DNA from: Gemmatimonadaceae bacterium
Lineage (GTDB): Bacteria > Gemmatimonadota > Gemmatimonadetes > Gemmatimonadales > Gemmatimonadaceae
Assembly (NCBI GenBank): GCA_022843265.1
Contig: JALHNZ010000002.1
Coordinates: 1-64,000 of the forward strand
Length of the DNA stretch: 64,000 nt
Reading direction: 5' to 3'
How positions within the stretch are numbered: the stretch's first letter is position 1; the number at the start of each line of letters is the position of its first letter. A model generated the notes under the pieces. The model was not told the DNA's origin. It did not search any database and saw nothing but the letters and a program-made list of their open reading frames with translations. Both the position numbers and the translations under genes were made by a program. Of the stretch, positions 14,684 to 22,509 are shown in pieces.

Positions 14684-17506
14684 ATGATGTTGCCAAGGCA
14701 TGCATTGTTTTGGGCTGCGCTGTGCGCGCCGCTCCCTCTCACCGCGCAGGATGCGGGTACGGTCACTGGCGTCGTTCGTTCGGCGGCGGGACTGCCAATC
14801 CGCGGCGCGCAGGTCACCTTGAATGCCGGCTCGGCGAGCACAGACTCGTCCGGACGCTTTGCACTCGCCGTCACGAGCGAAGCAACGGGATACGTGGTCG
14901 TGCGTGCGCTTGGTTTCCTTCCGGATTCCGTCCGCATCGAGTCGATAGCACGCGGTTCCGCGCGCACCATTGCGCTCACGCTGCGTCCCCTCGCCTCGCT
15001 CGGTGTGGTGTCGGTCGTCGCACCGTTGCCTCGTCCACTGCTCAATACACAGGATGCCGCCACTGGCGGCACGGTAGAGCGCGCGGAGCTTGAGCGACTT
15101 CCCACAGACTCGCGCGACCCGATCGCACTTGCCTACACAATTCCGGGCGTTTCAACCGCGACGGGATTCTTTGGCGATGCGCCACGCCTGTCGATCAACG
15201 GTTCGAACGCGCTCTACACACAATATTCGTTGGACGGTCTGGAAAACAACGAAGGCTTTCTCGGCGGCGCACGCGTAGAAGTACCGCTGTCGGCGTTGCA
15301 ACGCTTTGGCGTATTGGCCAACACGTATGGTGCGGAGTTCGGTCGCAGCTCGAACGGTGTTGTGAATATGGAAACGCGCGCCGGCGGTGCGAAATGGCAA
15401 GGGGAGGCGTTTGTCTACAATCGCCCCGGGCTGCCGGTAGACGCGCGTTCCGCAATCGTGCCGTCCGGCCAGAACCCTGAAGATTTCCGTCGTGCGCAGG
15501 AGGGCTTTCGGCGTTCGCAGATTGGCGCGGCCGGGGGTGGTCCGCTGCGCGCTGATCGCACTTTTGTCTTTGGTGCGCTTGAATACACCAACGAGAACGA
15601 AGATCGCATTGCGTCCACAGCAAATACCACATTCACGGGACGTGAAGTGCGCGGCACGGTGAAAGGATTCGGGCGCATTGATCACGGGTGGTCGCCGAAC
15701 CAGACGTCAACACTGCGCATGGCCGCGAGCCGCGTCGATCGCGAAGGACGCGGCAGCGGTATTGTTGCGCCGGAGGCCGACATTGTCACGCAACGCATCG
15801 GAACGGTCACCGCACTCATGCATCGTTCTGCACTGCGTGAGGGCCGCGCCAGCAATGTGTTTGCCGCGCAGCTTGGTACGTTCCGCTGGAATTTTCCGCC
15901 GGCGCAAAGCAGCTTCGATATTCCGCAGGTGACCATCCGCCGCGTGCAGGGTATCGACACCGTCTCCGTAGGCGTTGTTGGCTCCAGCAACTTCGTCTTT
16001 GATGAAGCGGAAACGCAGGTGCAGCTGCGCAATGTGTTTGAGACGTTTGTCGGCGACAAGCATCAGCTGCGCATTGGCGCCGACGGCTGGCGCTCCAACT
16101 TTACGCTCTCCGGTTCGCAGACCAACCCGTCGGGGTCATACGTTGTGCTGGATGAAGGCAACATTCCGCAGCGCGGCAATCGTTTTGCGTTTGCCGATGT
16201 GCCGCAGAACGTGCGTGTACTCAGCTACACGGTGGACGCGGCACAGAAGCAGGTTGATTTATCCCAGACACTCATCGGTGCGTTCATTGAAGACGCGTGG
16301 CGCTTGTCCCCTGCCTTCACGCTCACACTCGGATTGCGCTGGGACTACGACGATCTCACGTCGCGCGGTCAGAGCTCGCCGGATCTCGACAACTGGCAGC
16401 CACGCGCATCGATCAACTGGCTTGTTGGTCCATCATCCGTACTGCGCGCCGGCGCCGGTTTGTACGCCGGCAAGTTCCCGTACGCGGTGTACTCTGACGC
16501 TGTGCAGTTCGGGCCCGATGGCAATCAGACCGTGACCTTTGCCGGCGCCGATGTGCCGACGTATTTGCAAGGTCCGCGCACCGCGGCGCTGGATCGCTCG
16601 CAGCTGCCACCGGGCGAAGTGCGCGAGCTGTTTGCACTGGGACTTGAGCAGCCAATGAGCCGTCAGTTCTCCGCTGGTTGGCAGCAGCAGATCGGCACAC
16701 GTATCGCGATTGGCATGGACGCCGTGTACATGGACACGCGCAACCTGCCGCGTTCGTGGGATTTGAATGCCAATACGCGTGGCGTTGGTCCGGCCGACAC
16801 CATCAGCCTGTCCGTGACAACGGGCGACGCATTTCGCCCGGTCGCGCCGGTCACTGGGGGGTTCCGCCGTCGTACCACCACCGAAAGTGGTGGTCGCTCC
16901 ACGTACGCTGGTCTGTACACCACCGCACGCTGGATCGCCGATAACGCATGGTTGATTGATGCGAACTGGATCTGGTCGCGCGCACGCACGAACACTGAAG
17001 ACATCAACTTCAACGCGACCCAGGGCAACAACTTTGACGCCGAGTGGGCTGACGCGATCAACGATCGTCGTCATCGCGTGGCCATGCGTGCCACGTACAC
17101 CGGCTTCCGACATCTGGCGCTCTCTGGAGTTGCCGATTGGCAGACGGGGCAGCCGATCAATCGCATTGCGTTCTTCCGCGATCTTGATGGTTCGGGTGAC
17201 ACCTTCGGTAACGGATTCCTCGGCAATCAGGATCGATTTTTTGGCGTGTCGCGCAATAGCGAACGTCTGCCGAGTGCGCTGTTCACCAGCGCGAGTGTGT
17301 CGTACGAGTTGCGGGTGCGCAATCAGGGCGTAGAGCTGCGCGCTGATGCGTTCAATCTGCTTAACAGTACCAATGCGGGCGGTTACGCCAATGGCCTGCC
17401 GGGCGGTGGGACGCGCACGCAGGTGGGACGCCCTGGAGATCCGATCGTGACGTCGGCCGTGGCGCCGCCGCGTCAGCTACAGTTTTCGGCGCGTTGGTTG
17501 TTTTGA
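14684..17506 (+). CDS. TonB-dependent outer-membrane receptor with carboxypeptidase-regulatory-like N-terminus
   Basis: A 940-residue outer-membrane protein. A signal peptide (cleavage near PLTAQ) is followed by a CarboxypepD_reg-like beta-sandwich of about 85 residues (GTVTGVVRSAAGLPIRG), then a plug domain (LERLPTDSRDPIALAYTIPG) and a large 22-strand-type barrel with many aromatic-ended strands. The last strand ends RQLQFSARWLF with the C-terminal Phe used for BAM recognition. It lies between the sigma/anti-sigma pair and a complete ABC importer, which suggests that it carries the importer's substrate across the outer membrane. Neither the substrate nor a TonB box could be identified with confidence. 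The next gene starts 5 bp downstream. Confidence 0.92.
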   Translation: MMLPRHALFWAALCAPLPLTAQDAGTVTGVVRSAAGLPIRGAQVTLNAGSASTDSSGRFALAVTSEATGYVVVRALGFLPDSVRIESIARGSARTIALTLRPLASLGVVSVVAPLPRPLLNTQDAATGGTVERAELERLPTDSRDPIALAYTIPGVSTATGFFGDAPRLSINGSNALYTQYSLDGLENNEGFLGGARVEVPLSALQRFGVLANTYGAEFGRSSNGVVNMETRAGGAKWQGEAFVYNRPGLPVDARSAIVPSGQNPEDFRRAQEGFRRSQIGAAGGGPLRADRTFVFGALEYTNENEDRIASTANTTFTGREVRGTVKGFGRIDHGWSPNQTSTLRMAASRVDREGRGSGIVAPEADIVTQRIGTVTALMHRSALREGRASNVFAAQLGTFRWNFPPAQSSFDIPQVTIRRVQGIDTVSVGVVGSSNFVFDEAETQVQLRNVFETFVGDKHQLRIGADGWRSNFTLSGSQTNPSGSYVVLDEGNIPQRGNRFAFADVPQNVRVLSYTVDAAQKQVDLSQTLIGAFIEDAWRLSPAFTLTLGLRWDYDDLTSRGQSSPDLDNWQPRASINWLVGPSSVLRAGAGLYAGKFPYAVYSDAVQFGPDGNQTVTFAGADVPTYLQGPRTAALDRSQLPPGEVRELFALGLEQPMSRQFSAGWQQQIGTRIAIGMDAVYMDTRNLPRSWDLNANTRGVGPADTISLSVTTGDAFRPVAPVTGGFRRRTTTESGGRSTYAGLYTTARWIADNAWLIDANWIWSRARTNTEDINFNATQGNNFDAEWADAINDRRHRVAMRATYTGFRHLALSGVADWQTGQPINRIAFFRDLDGSGDTFGNGFLGNQDRFFGVSRNSERLPSALFTSASVSYELRVRNQGVELRADAFNLLNSTNAGGYANGLPGGGTRTQVGRPGDPIVTSAVAPPRQLQFSARWLF

Positions 17507-17511
17507 GACGG

Positions 17512-18807
17512 ATGCGCACGTCAATGATCGGTTGTGCACACCGCCGAGTGCTGGTGCGAGCACTGCGGTCCGTTGTGCTCGCACTCGGTGTGACGGTATT
17601 CGTCGCCTGTGCGGGCGAAACATCACAGCAGTCGGCCCAGCTGGAAGTTGCAGCTCTGGTGGCGCTACCGTGGGACAGCGTTGAAGCACGCGCCCGCGGC
17701 ACAACGGTCACATGGCGCAAGTGGCGCGGCGATCCGGCGATTAACGCCTATGTGGACGGCTGGCTCGCGCCACGTTTACGCAGCCTGTACGACATCACGC
17801 TTGAAGCGGTTGAAGGACAGGGACCAGAGATTGTGAACCAGCTCGTGCTCGAACGCGAGGCTGGTCGCGGGCGAGGCACGGCGAGCCTTGTCTGGATCAA
17901 CGGCGAAACATTCTCCAATCTGCGCGCTGAGTCGCTGCTCGCAGGACCGTGGGCCGGTGTGTTGCCGAACGCTGCGTTTGTCGACTCCGCATCACCCATC
18001 ATTTCGCGCGACTTTGAGCAGGATCCGAGCGGCTTCGAAAGCCCGTGGGGCTCGGTGCAGTTCGCACTCATCTACGACACGGTGCGCACGCCCAAGCCGC
18101 CCCGGTCATTCGATGAGTTGTCTGCGTGGATTCGAGCCAACCCTGGTCGGTTCACCCATGATCAGGGGTTTTCCGGCATCACGTTCCTGAAGATGCTGAT
18201 GTACGCTCGCGGTGGTGGTGTGAACGCTTTTGCGAATGGGTTCACCGAGGAGCGCTACGCCGCCGGCCAACAGGTGGTGTTTGCGTGGCTCGATTCCACG
18301 AGCAGCAGCTTCTGGCGAAACGGCAGTACGTATCCGCCAGATGTCGCGGCCATGCACCGGCTGTTTGCCAACGCCGAGATCGATTTCTCCATGTCGAACA
18401 ATCAGCACGATGTGGTGAACAAGGTGCGACAGGGTGTGTTGCCACCGACCGCGCGTGCGCTGGTGTTGCGTGACGGCACCATTGCGAATTCGCATTACGT
18501 GGGCATTCCGTTCAACGCGCCCAATCCGGCTGGCGCGATGGTTGTCGCAAACCTGCTGCTGTCGCCCGAAGCGCAGTTCGAAAAACAGAAGCCCAGCGTG
18601 TGGGCCGATGGAACCGTGCTGAATGTTCGTATCGTCCCTGAACCGTGGCGCGCTCGTTTCGCAAACGCGGAAGCCGATCCGCAGGCGATCCCCCGGGACA
18701 CGCTCAGCCGCTACGCCGTTCCCGAGGTATCGCCGCGCTATCACGAGCGACTCAACGCCGACTGGCGCGACTGGGCGCGTGCCGCAACGTCGTCTCGCGA
18801 GCCGTGA
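17512..18807 (+). CDS. ABC importer substrate-binding protein, YnjB-like
   Basis: A 431-residue exported solute-binding protein, probably a lipoprotein (signal ending VTVFVAC, Cys near residue 34). The body has the type-II periplasmic binding protein pattern: TVTWRKWRGDPAINAYVDGWL near the N-terminus, a middle with PWGSVQFALIYD, and a C-terminal half with VLPPTARALVLRDGTIAN. The overall order of motifs and the neighbours match the E. coli YnjB protein, whose ligand is not firmly known. Start 17512 (MRTSMIGCAHRR) is 5 bp after the TonB receptor stop; a second ATG at 17524 is also possible. Two permease genes and an ATPase follow in the same direction. Confidence 0.82.
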   Translation: MRTSMIGCAHRRVLVRALRSVVLALGVTVFVACAGETSQQSAQLEVAALVALPWDSVEARARGTTVTWRKWRGDPAINAYVDGWLAPRLRSLYDITLEAVEGQGPEIVNQLVLEREAGRGRGTASLVWINGETFSNLRAESLLAGPWAGVLPNAAFVDSASPIISRDFEQDPSGFESPWGSVQFALIYDTVRTPKPPRSFDELSAWIRANPGRFTHDQGFSGITFLKMLMYARGGGVNAFANGFTEERYAAGQQVVFAWLDSTSSSFWRNGSTYPPDVAAMHRLFANAEIDFSMSNNQHDVVNKVRQGVLPPTARALVLRDGTIANSHYVGIPFNAPNPAGAMVVANLLLSPEAQFEKQKPSVWADGTVLNVRIVPEPWRARFANAEADPQAIPRDTLSRYAVPEVSPRYHERLNADWRDWARAATSSREP

Positions 18808-18832
18808 GCTCGTTCATGGCGTAAGTTCGAAC

Positions 18833-19687
18833 ATGCTTCGGCGTGTTCCTTTTCCCGTGTTGCTTGCGATGTTGGTGGCCACGCCTGTGCTCTTCGGCGT
18901 GGCCTACTCTGCATTGGCGGTGTTGGGGATCGCAGGCGCGGGCGCGTCAGCGGTTGCCGATTCCGACCGGTTGTTTTCAGTGCTCACCGATCGCACCACG
19001 TGGCGCGCCACGGGGTGGTCTCTGTACGTGGCGTTCAGCAGCACCGCGATTGCCGCGACCGCCGCGGGAGCCGTTGCGCTGCTCTTCCCAACACACAAGC
19101 GCAGCGATCGTTTCGCCCGTTCGTTAGCAACGCTGCCACTTCCCGTACCGCACCTTGTCGCCGCTGCCACCGCGCTCTTTGTCTTGAGTCAAAGCGGACT
19201 GCTTGCCCGCGTGCTGCACGCGCTGGGCCTGATCGACGCGCCCGCCAACATGCCGGCCTTAGTCTACGATGCCGGTGGCATCGCACTGATCCTCGCGCTG
19301 GCGTGGAAAGAACTGCCGTTTCTGGCCGTTGTGGCCATCGCACTGCGCGCAGGCATTGCGCGCGACTTGGAAGACGCGGCTCGAACGCTGGGCGCATCAC
19401 CACGAACCGTGGCGCGAACAGTTACCTGGCCGTTGTTATGGCGCGGTCTTTTTCCCGCGGTGATTGCCACGTTTGTGTTTGCCTTCGGAAGCTTCGAATC
19501 GGCGGTGTTATTGGCCCCGATTGATCCTGCGGCGCTTCCAGTGCTCACGATGGAGCGTTTTGCCGATCCGCTGCTCGCTCGCCGCGGCGAAGCCTACGGA
19601 CTGGCGTTGATCGCACTCGGTGTTGCGGCAGTGGCTGTTGCAGCACACGAAGTCACGCGTGCGCGATGGGGATCACTCGTCAGATGA
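18833..19687 (+). CDS. ABC importer permease, first half (YnjC-like)
   Basis: A 284-residue integral membrane permease with about six helices (first at residues 8-30). The EAA-type loop that contacts the ATPase is readable as DLEDAARTLGASPRTVARTVTWPLL. In E. coli, YnjC is a single long protein with two permease halves; here the halves are two genes. The start at 18833 follows the binding-protein gene by 25 bp. The stop TGA overlaps the next permease start (ATGA at 19684-19687). It should form a heterodimer with the second permease in the inner membrane. Confidence 0.86.
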   Translation: MLRRVPFPVLLAMLVATPVLFGVAYSALAVLGIAGAGASAVADSDRLFSVLTDRTTWRATGWSLYVAFSSTAIAATAAGAVALLFPTHKRSDRFARSLATLPLPVPHLVAAATALFVLSQSGLLARVLHALGLIDAPANMPALVYDAGGIALILALAWKELPFLAVVAIALRAGIARDLEDAARTLGASPRTVARTVTWPLLWRGLFPAVIATFVFAFGSFESAVLLAPIDPAALPVLTMERFADPLLARRGEAYGLALIALGVAAVAVAAHEVTRARWGSLVR

Positions 19688-20502
19688 TGCCCCCCGCGCT
19701 GGTACCGCAGTCAAGAGTGCTGACATCACCGTGGCGTGCGATGGCGATTGCCGCGCTGGCCATCTCCACTGTTCTGCCATTTGTGATTCTCCTGTTGCAA
19801 TCCTTCGGAGAAAGTTGGCGGTGGCCGGATGTCTTGCCGAGTGGCCTGACCGGGTCGGCTTGGAGAGCCGTTGCAGGCGGTTCGCTCGGGCGCGCGGCGG
19901 TAAACAGCGCCGCGCTGGGCGTTGCGACCGCAGTCGCCGCCGTGTGCGTCGCACTGCCCGTTGGTCGATCACTCGCGCAACTGCAGGGGGCGTGGCGACA
20001 TGTTGCAGCCGCACTCGTGTTTCTTCCGGTCGCTGCACCGCCCATTGCGCTCGGTGCGGGCCTGCAGATTGTCACGCTGTGGCTCGGTATCGCCAGCACG
20101 TCGGTGGGGGTATGGTTTTCGCACACCGTGCCCGCGATTGGTTATGTCTCGTTGCTCTTTCTCGGCGTATTTACCTCGCGCGGTACCGAAGCTGAAGAAG
20201 CGGCGCGCACGCTTGGTGCATCAACGTGGCATACGTGGACGATGGTGGTGATTCCCTCGTTGCGCGCACCCATCACCGAAGCACTCGCGATCGCATTCCT
20301 TATATCATGGACTCAAGTGGCGCTGACACTTGTGGTAGGCGGCGGTGCATTGCGCACCTTGCCGCTTGAAGTGCTGACGCTCGTACGCGCTGGACAGGAT
20401 CGACCGGCTGCTGTTGGTGCATTGTTGCTCATTGTGCCGGCGATTGCAGCGCTGGCCGCCTTGCGCCTTGGCGCGCGACGTACAGACGCGCTGCCAACAT
20501 GA
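19684..20502 (+). CDS. ABC importer permease, second half (YnjC-like)
   Basis: A 272-residue permease with about six membrane helices (first at residues 18-40) and a clear EAA loop, EAEEAARTLGASTWHTWTMV. It is the partner of the upstream permease and corresponds to the C-terminal half of E. coli YnjC. The ATG at 19684 gives the ATGA overlap; an in-frame ATG at 19666 and one at 19687 are alternatives. The ATPase gene overlaps its end by 4 bp. Close packing of the four transporter genes points to one operon. Confidence 0.86.
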   Translation: MMPPALVPQSRVLTSPWRAMAIAALAISTVLPFVILLLQSFGESWRWPDVLPSGLTGSAWRAVAGGSLGRAAVNSAALGVATAVAAVCVALPVGRSLAQLQGAWRHVAAALVFLPVAAPPIALGAGLQIVTLWLGIASTSVGVWFSHTVPAIGYVSLLFLGVFTSRGTEAEEAARTLGASTWHTWTMVVIPSLRAPITEALAIAFLISWTQVALTLVVGGGALRTLPLEVLTLVRAGQDRPAAVGALLLIVPAIAALAALRLGARRTDALPT

Positions 20503-21653
20503 CGCGCGCTGCCAATGCACTATCAGTGGAAGGGCTTGCAGTGCCGTTTGCGACGCCCGCTTCACTCAGCAGCACGGCCGGCCCGCAGGGGCTGCACCTT
20601 ATATCGCTCGAAGTAGCACGAGGCGAGCGTGTTGTTCTGCTCGGACCGTCCGGTGAGGGCAAAACATCATTGCTACGTGCCATCGCAGGCCTCACACCAG
20701 TCAGTGCCGGCCGCATTCAGGTTGGCGATCTTGATGTCACGCACATGTCCGCTGAATCACGCGGCACGGTGTACCTGCATCAAACGCCGGTCCTGTTCCC
20801 GCATTTGAGCGTTGAGGCGAACGTTGCGTTCCCGCTCACCATACGCCGCGTGCCAGCCGCTGAACGCACGCGCACGGTGCACACGCTGCTTGAACGGCTC
20901 CACCTCGGTGAGCTTGCCAAGCGTGCCCCACACACGCTGAGCGGCGGTCAAAAACACCGGGTGGCGTTGGCCCGTGCACTGGCAGCGAAGCCGAACGTAT
21001 TGTTGCTCGACGAGCCGCTCTCTGCACTCGACCCTGTCTTGCGCCGCGATGTACGCGACGCGATTCGAGAGGCGCATGCCGAGAGTGATGCCGGCTTGTT
21101 GCTCGTGACACACGATCTTGATGACGCTACTTCGCTCGGTGACAGGCTGGCCATCATGCTCGATCGCACGATTGCGCAGGTGGCAACGGCCGAGGTGCTG
21201 TTCGCGTCTCCTGTGTCAGTAGCGGTGATGCGATTCGTGGGATTGCATCAGGAGTTCGCGGGCGTGGTTCGTGACGCGCAGTCTGTTGACACGCCGCTGG
21301 GCGCAGTGCCTATGCCACGCGGTGCAACGGCTTCACGTGACGCGTTGTCCGACCCGCACGTTTCCAGCCTTTCGAGTGGCCAGCGCGTGGTACTCGGTAT
21401 TCGGAGCGACGCAATACGTTGCCAATCAAGTGCACCGCGCAGCAGCGCTGATCGCCGTGAGCTCACCAACACTCTCACGCTTCCCAGTGCGCGCGTGCTG
21501 AGCATCAGTCACCGTTCGGGTGGTACGACCGCGGCGGTGCAGCTGTCAGACGTTGTCATGCATGCGCTCGTCGACCCGATGTCCCTGCCGCCGATCGACT
21601 CACTGGTGACCGTGCACATTGATGTGCGTGGCCTGATCGTGTTTCCCGAATGA
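20499..21653 (+). CDS. ABC importer ATP-binding protein (YnjD-like)
   Basis: A 384-residue ATPase. Walker A GPSGEGKT is at residues 49-56, the signature LSGGQ at 147-151, Walker B LLLDE at 168-172, and the switch histidine in LLVTHDLDD near 206. The 'SGEGKT' form and the HQTPVLFPHLSVEANVAFPL Q-loop region fit the YnjD/ThiQ/PotA-type importer ATPases. A C-terminal extension of about 140 residues resembles a regulatory TOBE-like domain and makes it longer than E. coli YnjD (217 residues). It supplies energy to the two permeases encoded just upstream. It overlaps the second permease by 4 bp. Confidence 0.88.
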   Translation: MTRAANALSVEGLAVPFATPASLSSTAGPQGLHLISLEVARGERVVLLGPSGEGKTSLLRAIAGLTPVSAGRIQVGDLDVTHMSAESRGTVYLHQTPVLFPHLSVEANVAFPLTIRRVPAAERTRTVHTLLERLHLGELAKRAPHTLSGGQKHRVALARALAAKPNVLLLDEPLSALDPVLRRDVRDAIREAHAESDAGLLLVTHDLDDATSLGDRLAIMLDRTIAQVATAEVLFASPVSVAVMRFVGLHQEFAGVVRDAQSVDTPLGAVPMPRGATASRDALSDPHVSSLSSGQRVVLGIRSDAIRCQSSAPRSSADRRELTNTLTLPSARVLSISHRSGGTTAAVQLSDVVMHALVDPMSLPPIDSLVTVHIDVRGLIVFPE

Positions 21654-21662
21654 GACGGTGCC

Positions 21663-22274
21663 ATGTTTGACGAATGGTTCCGCATTCGAAAGGAGCGTTG
21701 GTTCGGGCCACTTGCGCAGTGGCTGGGTACCTGGTGCTCGCCGTTGGCGCTGACGCTGCTCGCGTTGCTCGTTGGCATTGCCGCAGCAGTAGCGGCGAGC
21801 CAATCCGCGTGGCGGCTCGCGTTCGCGCTTTGGATTACCAACCGACTGCTCGACGGAATCGACGGCACCGTTGCCCGTCTGCACAATCGTCAGACGGACA
21901 TGGGCGGTTACCTCGACATCCTGCTCGACTTCATAGTCTACGCGCTGATGCCCATTGGTATCGCGCTCGCCTTCGACGTGCGCACCAGCTGGCTCGCAAG
22001 CAGCGTGCTGCTGGCCTCATGGTTCGTAAATGCCGCGTCGTGGATGTACCTCTCAGCCGTTCTCGAACGCCGCGGTGCTGGCGCCAGCTCACGTGGTGAA
22101 CTCACCACGGTGACCATGCCGCGCGGTCTCGTAGCCGGAACCGAAACCGTCATCTTCTTTTCGCTCTTCCTGCTCTTGCCTGAATACTACGTGACGCTCG
22201 CGTGGATCATGACAGTCGGTGTGATGATCGGTGTGTTGCAGCGTCTCGTCTGGGCTTCACGGCATCTTCGGTGA
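21663..22274 (+). CDS. CDP-alcohol phosphatidyltransferase (YnjF-like)
   Basis: A 203-residue membrane enzyme with the full CDP-alcohol phosphotransferase signature D-G-x2-A-R-x8-G-x3-D-x3-D, readable from DGTVARLHNRQ (near residue 66) to GGYLDILLD. Several membrane helices follow. The family transfers a CDP-linked phosphatidyl or similar group to an alcohol to make phospholipids. In E. coli, the ynjB-C-D-E-F cluster also ends with such an enzyme (YnjF), so the association is conserved across distant phyla. It begins 9 bp after the ATPase stop and ends the long plus-strand run. The acceptor alcohol is unknown. Confidence 0.87.
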   Translation: MFDEWFRIRKERWFGPLAQWLGTWCSPLALTLLALLVGIAAAVAASQSAWRLAFALWITNRLLDGIDGTVARLHNRQTDMGGYLDILLDFIVYALMPIGIALAFDVRTSWLASSVLLASWFVNAASWMYLSAVLERRGAGASSRGELTTVTMPRGLVAGTETVIFFSLFLLLPEYYVTLAWIMTVGVMIGVLQRLVWASRHLR

Positions 22275-22300
22275 CATCCAGCCCGGGGCGGGCATGCTCC

Positions 22301-22490
22301 TGATGCTGCGGGAACTGCGGGCGGGAAGGGCACGAAAACACGAAGGACACCAAAACAGCAAGTGATTCTGAGGGGAAGTCCACTCGATCATTTGCTGTTT
22401 TCCAATGCAGCTGTTGCCGTTGCTCTTCTTCGTGCCCTTCGTGCCCTTCGTGCTTTCGTGTCCTTCCCGCCCGCAGTTCCCTCAGCATTA
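22301..22490. repeat. Long intergenic inverted repeat with CACGAAGG-type units
   Basis: Left arm 22301-22361 and right arm 22391-22490 are inverted copies with small indels. The outer parts match closely (tgctgcgggaactgcgggcg against the complement of 22460-22490), followed by repeated 'cacgaagg' units; the right arm has extra units. A 30-bp loop separates them. No protein-coding gene is visible in 22275-22509. It lies between two convergent operons and resembles the repeat at 5024-5262 in design: short reiterated purine-rich units in a hairpin. It may be a non-autonomous repeat and may also stop transcription from both sides. Confidence 0.78.
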
Positions 22491-22509
22491 GACGCAACTC
22501 AGCGCCGAG

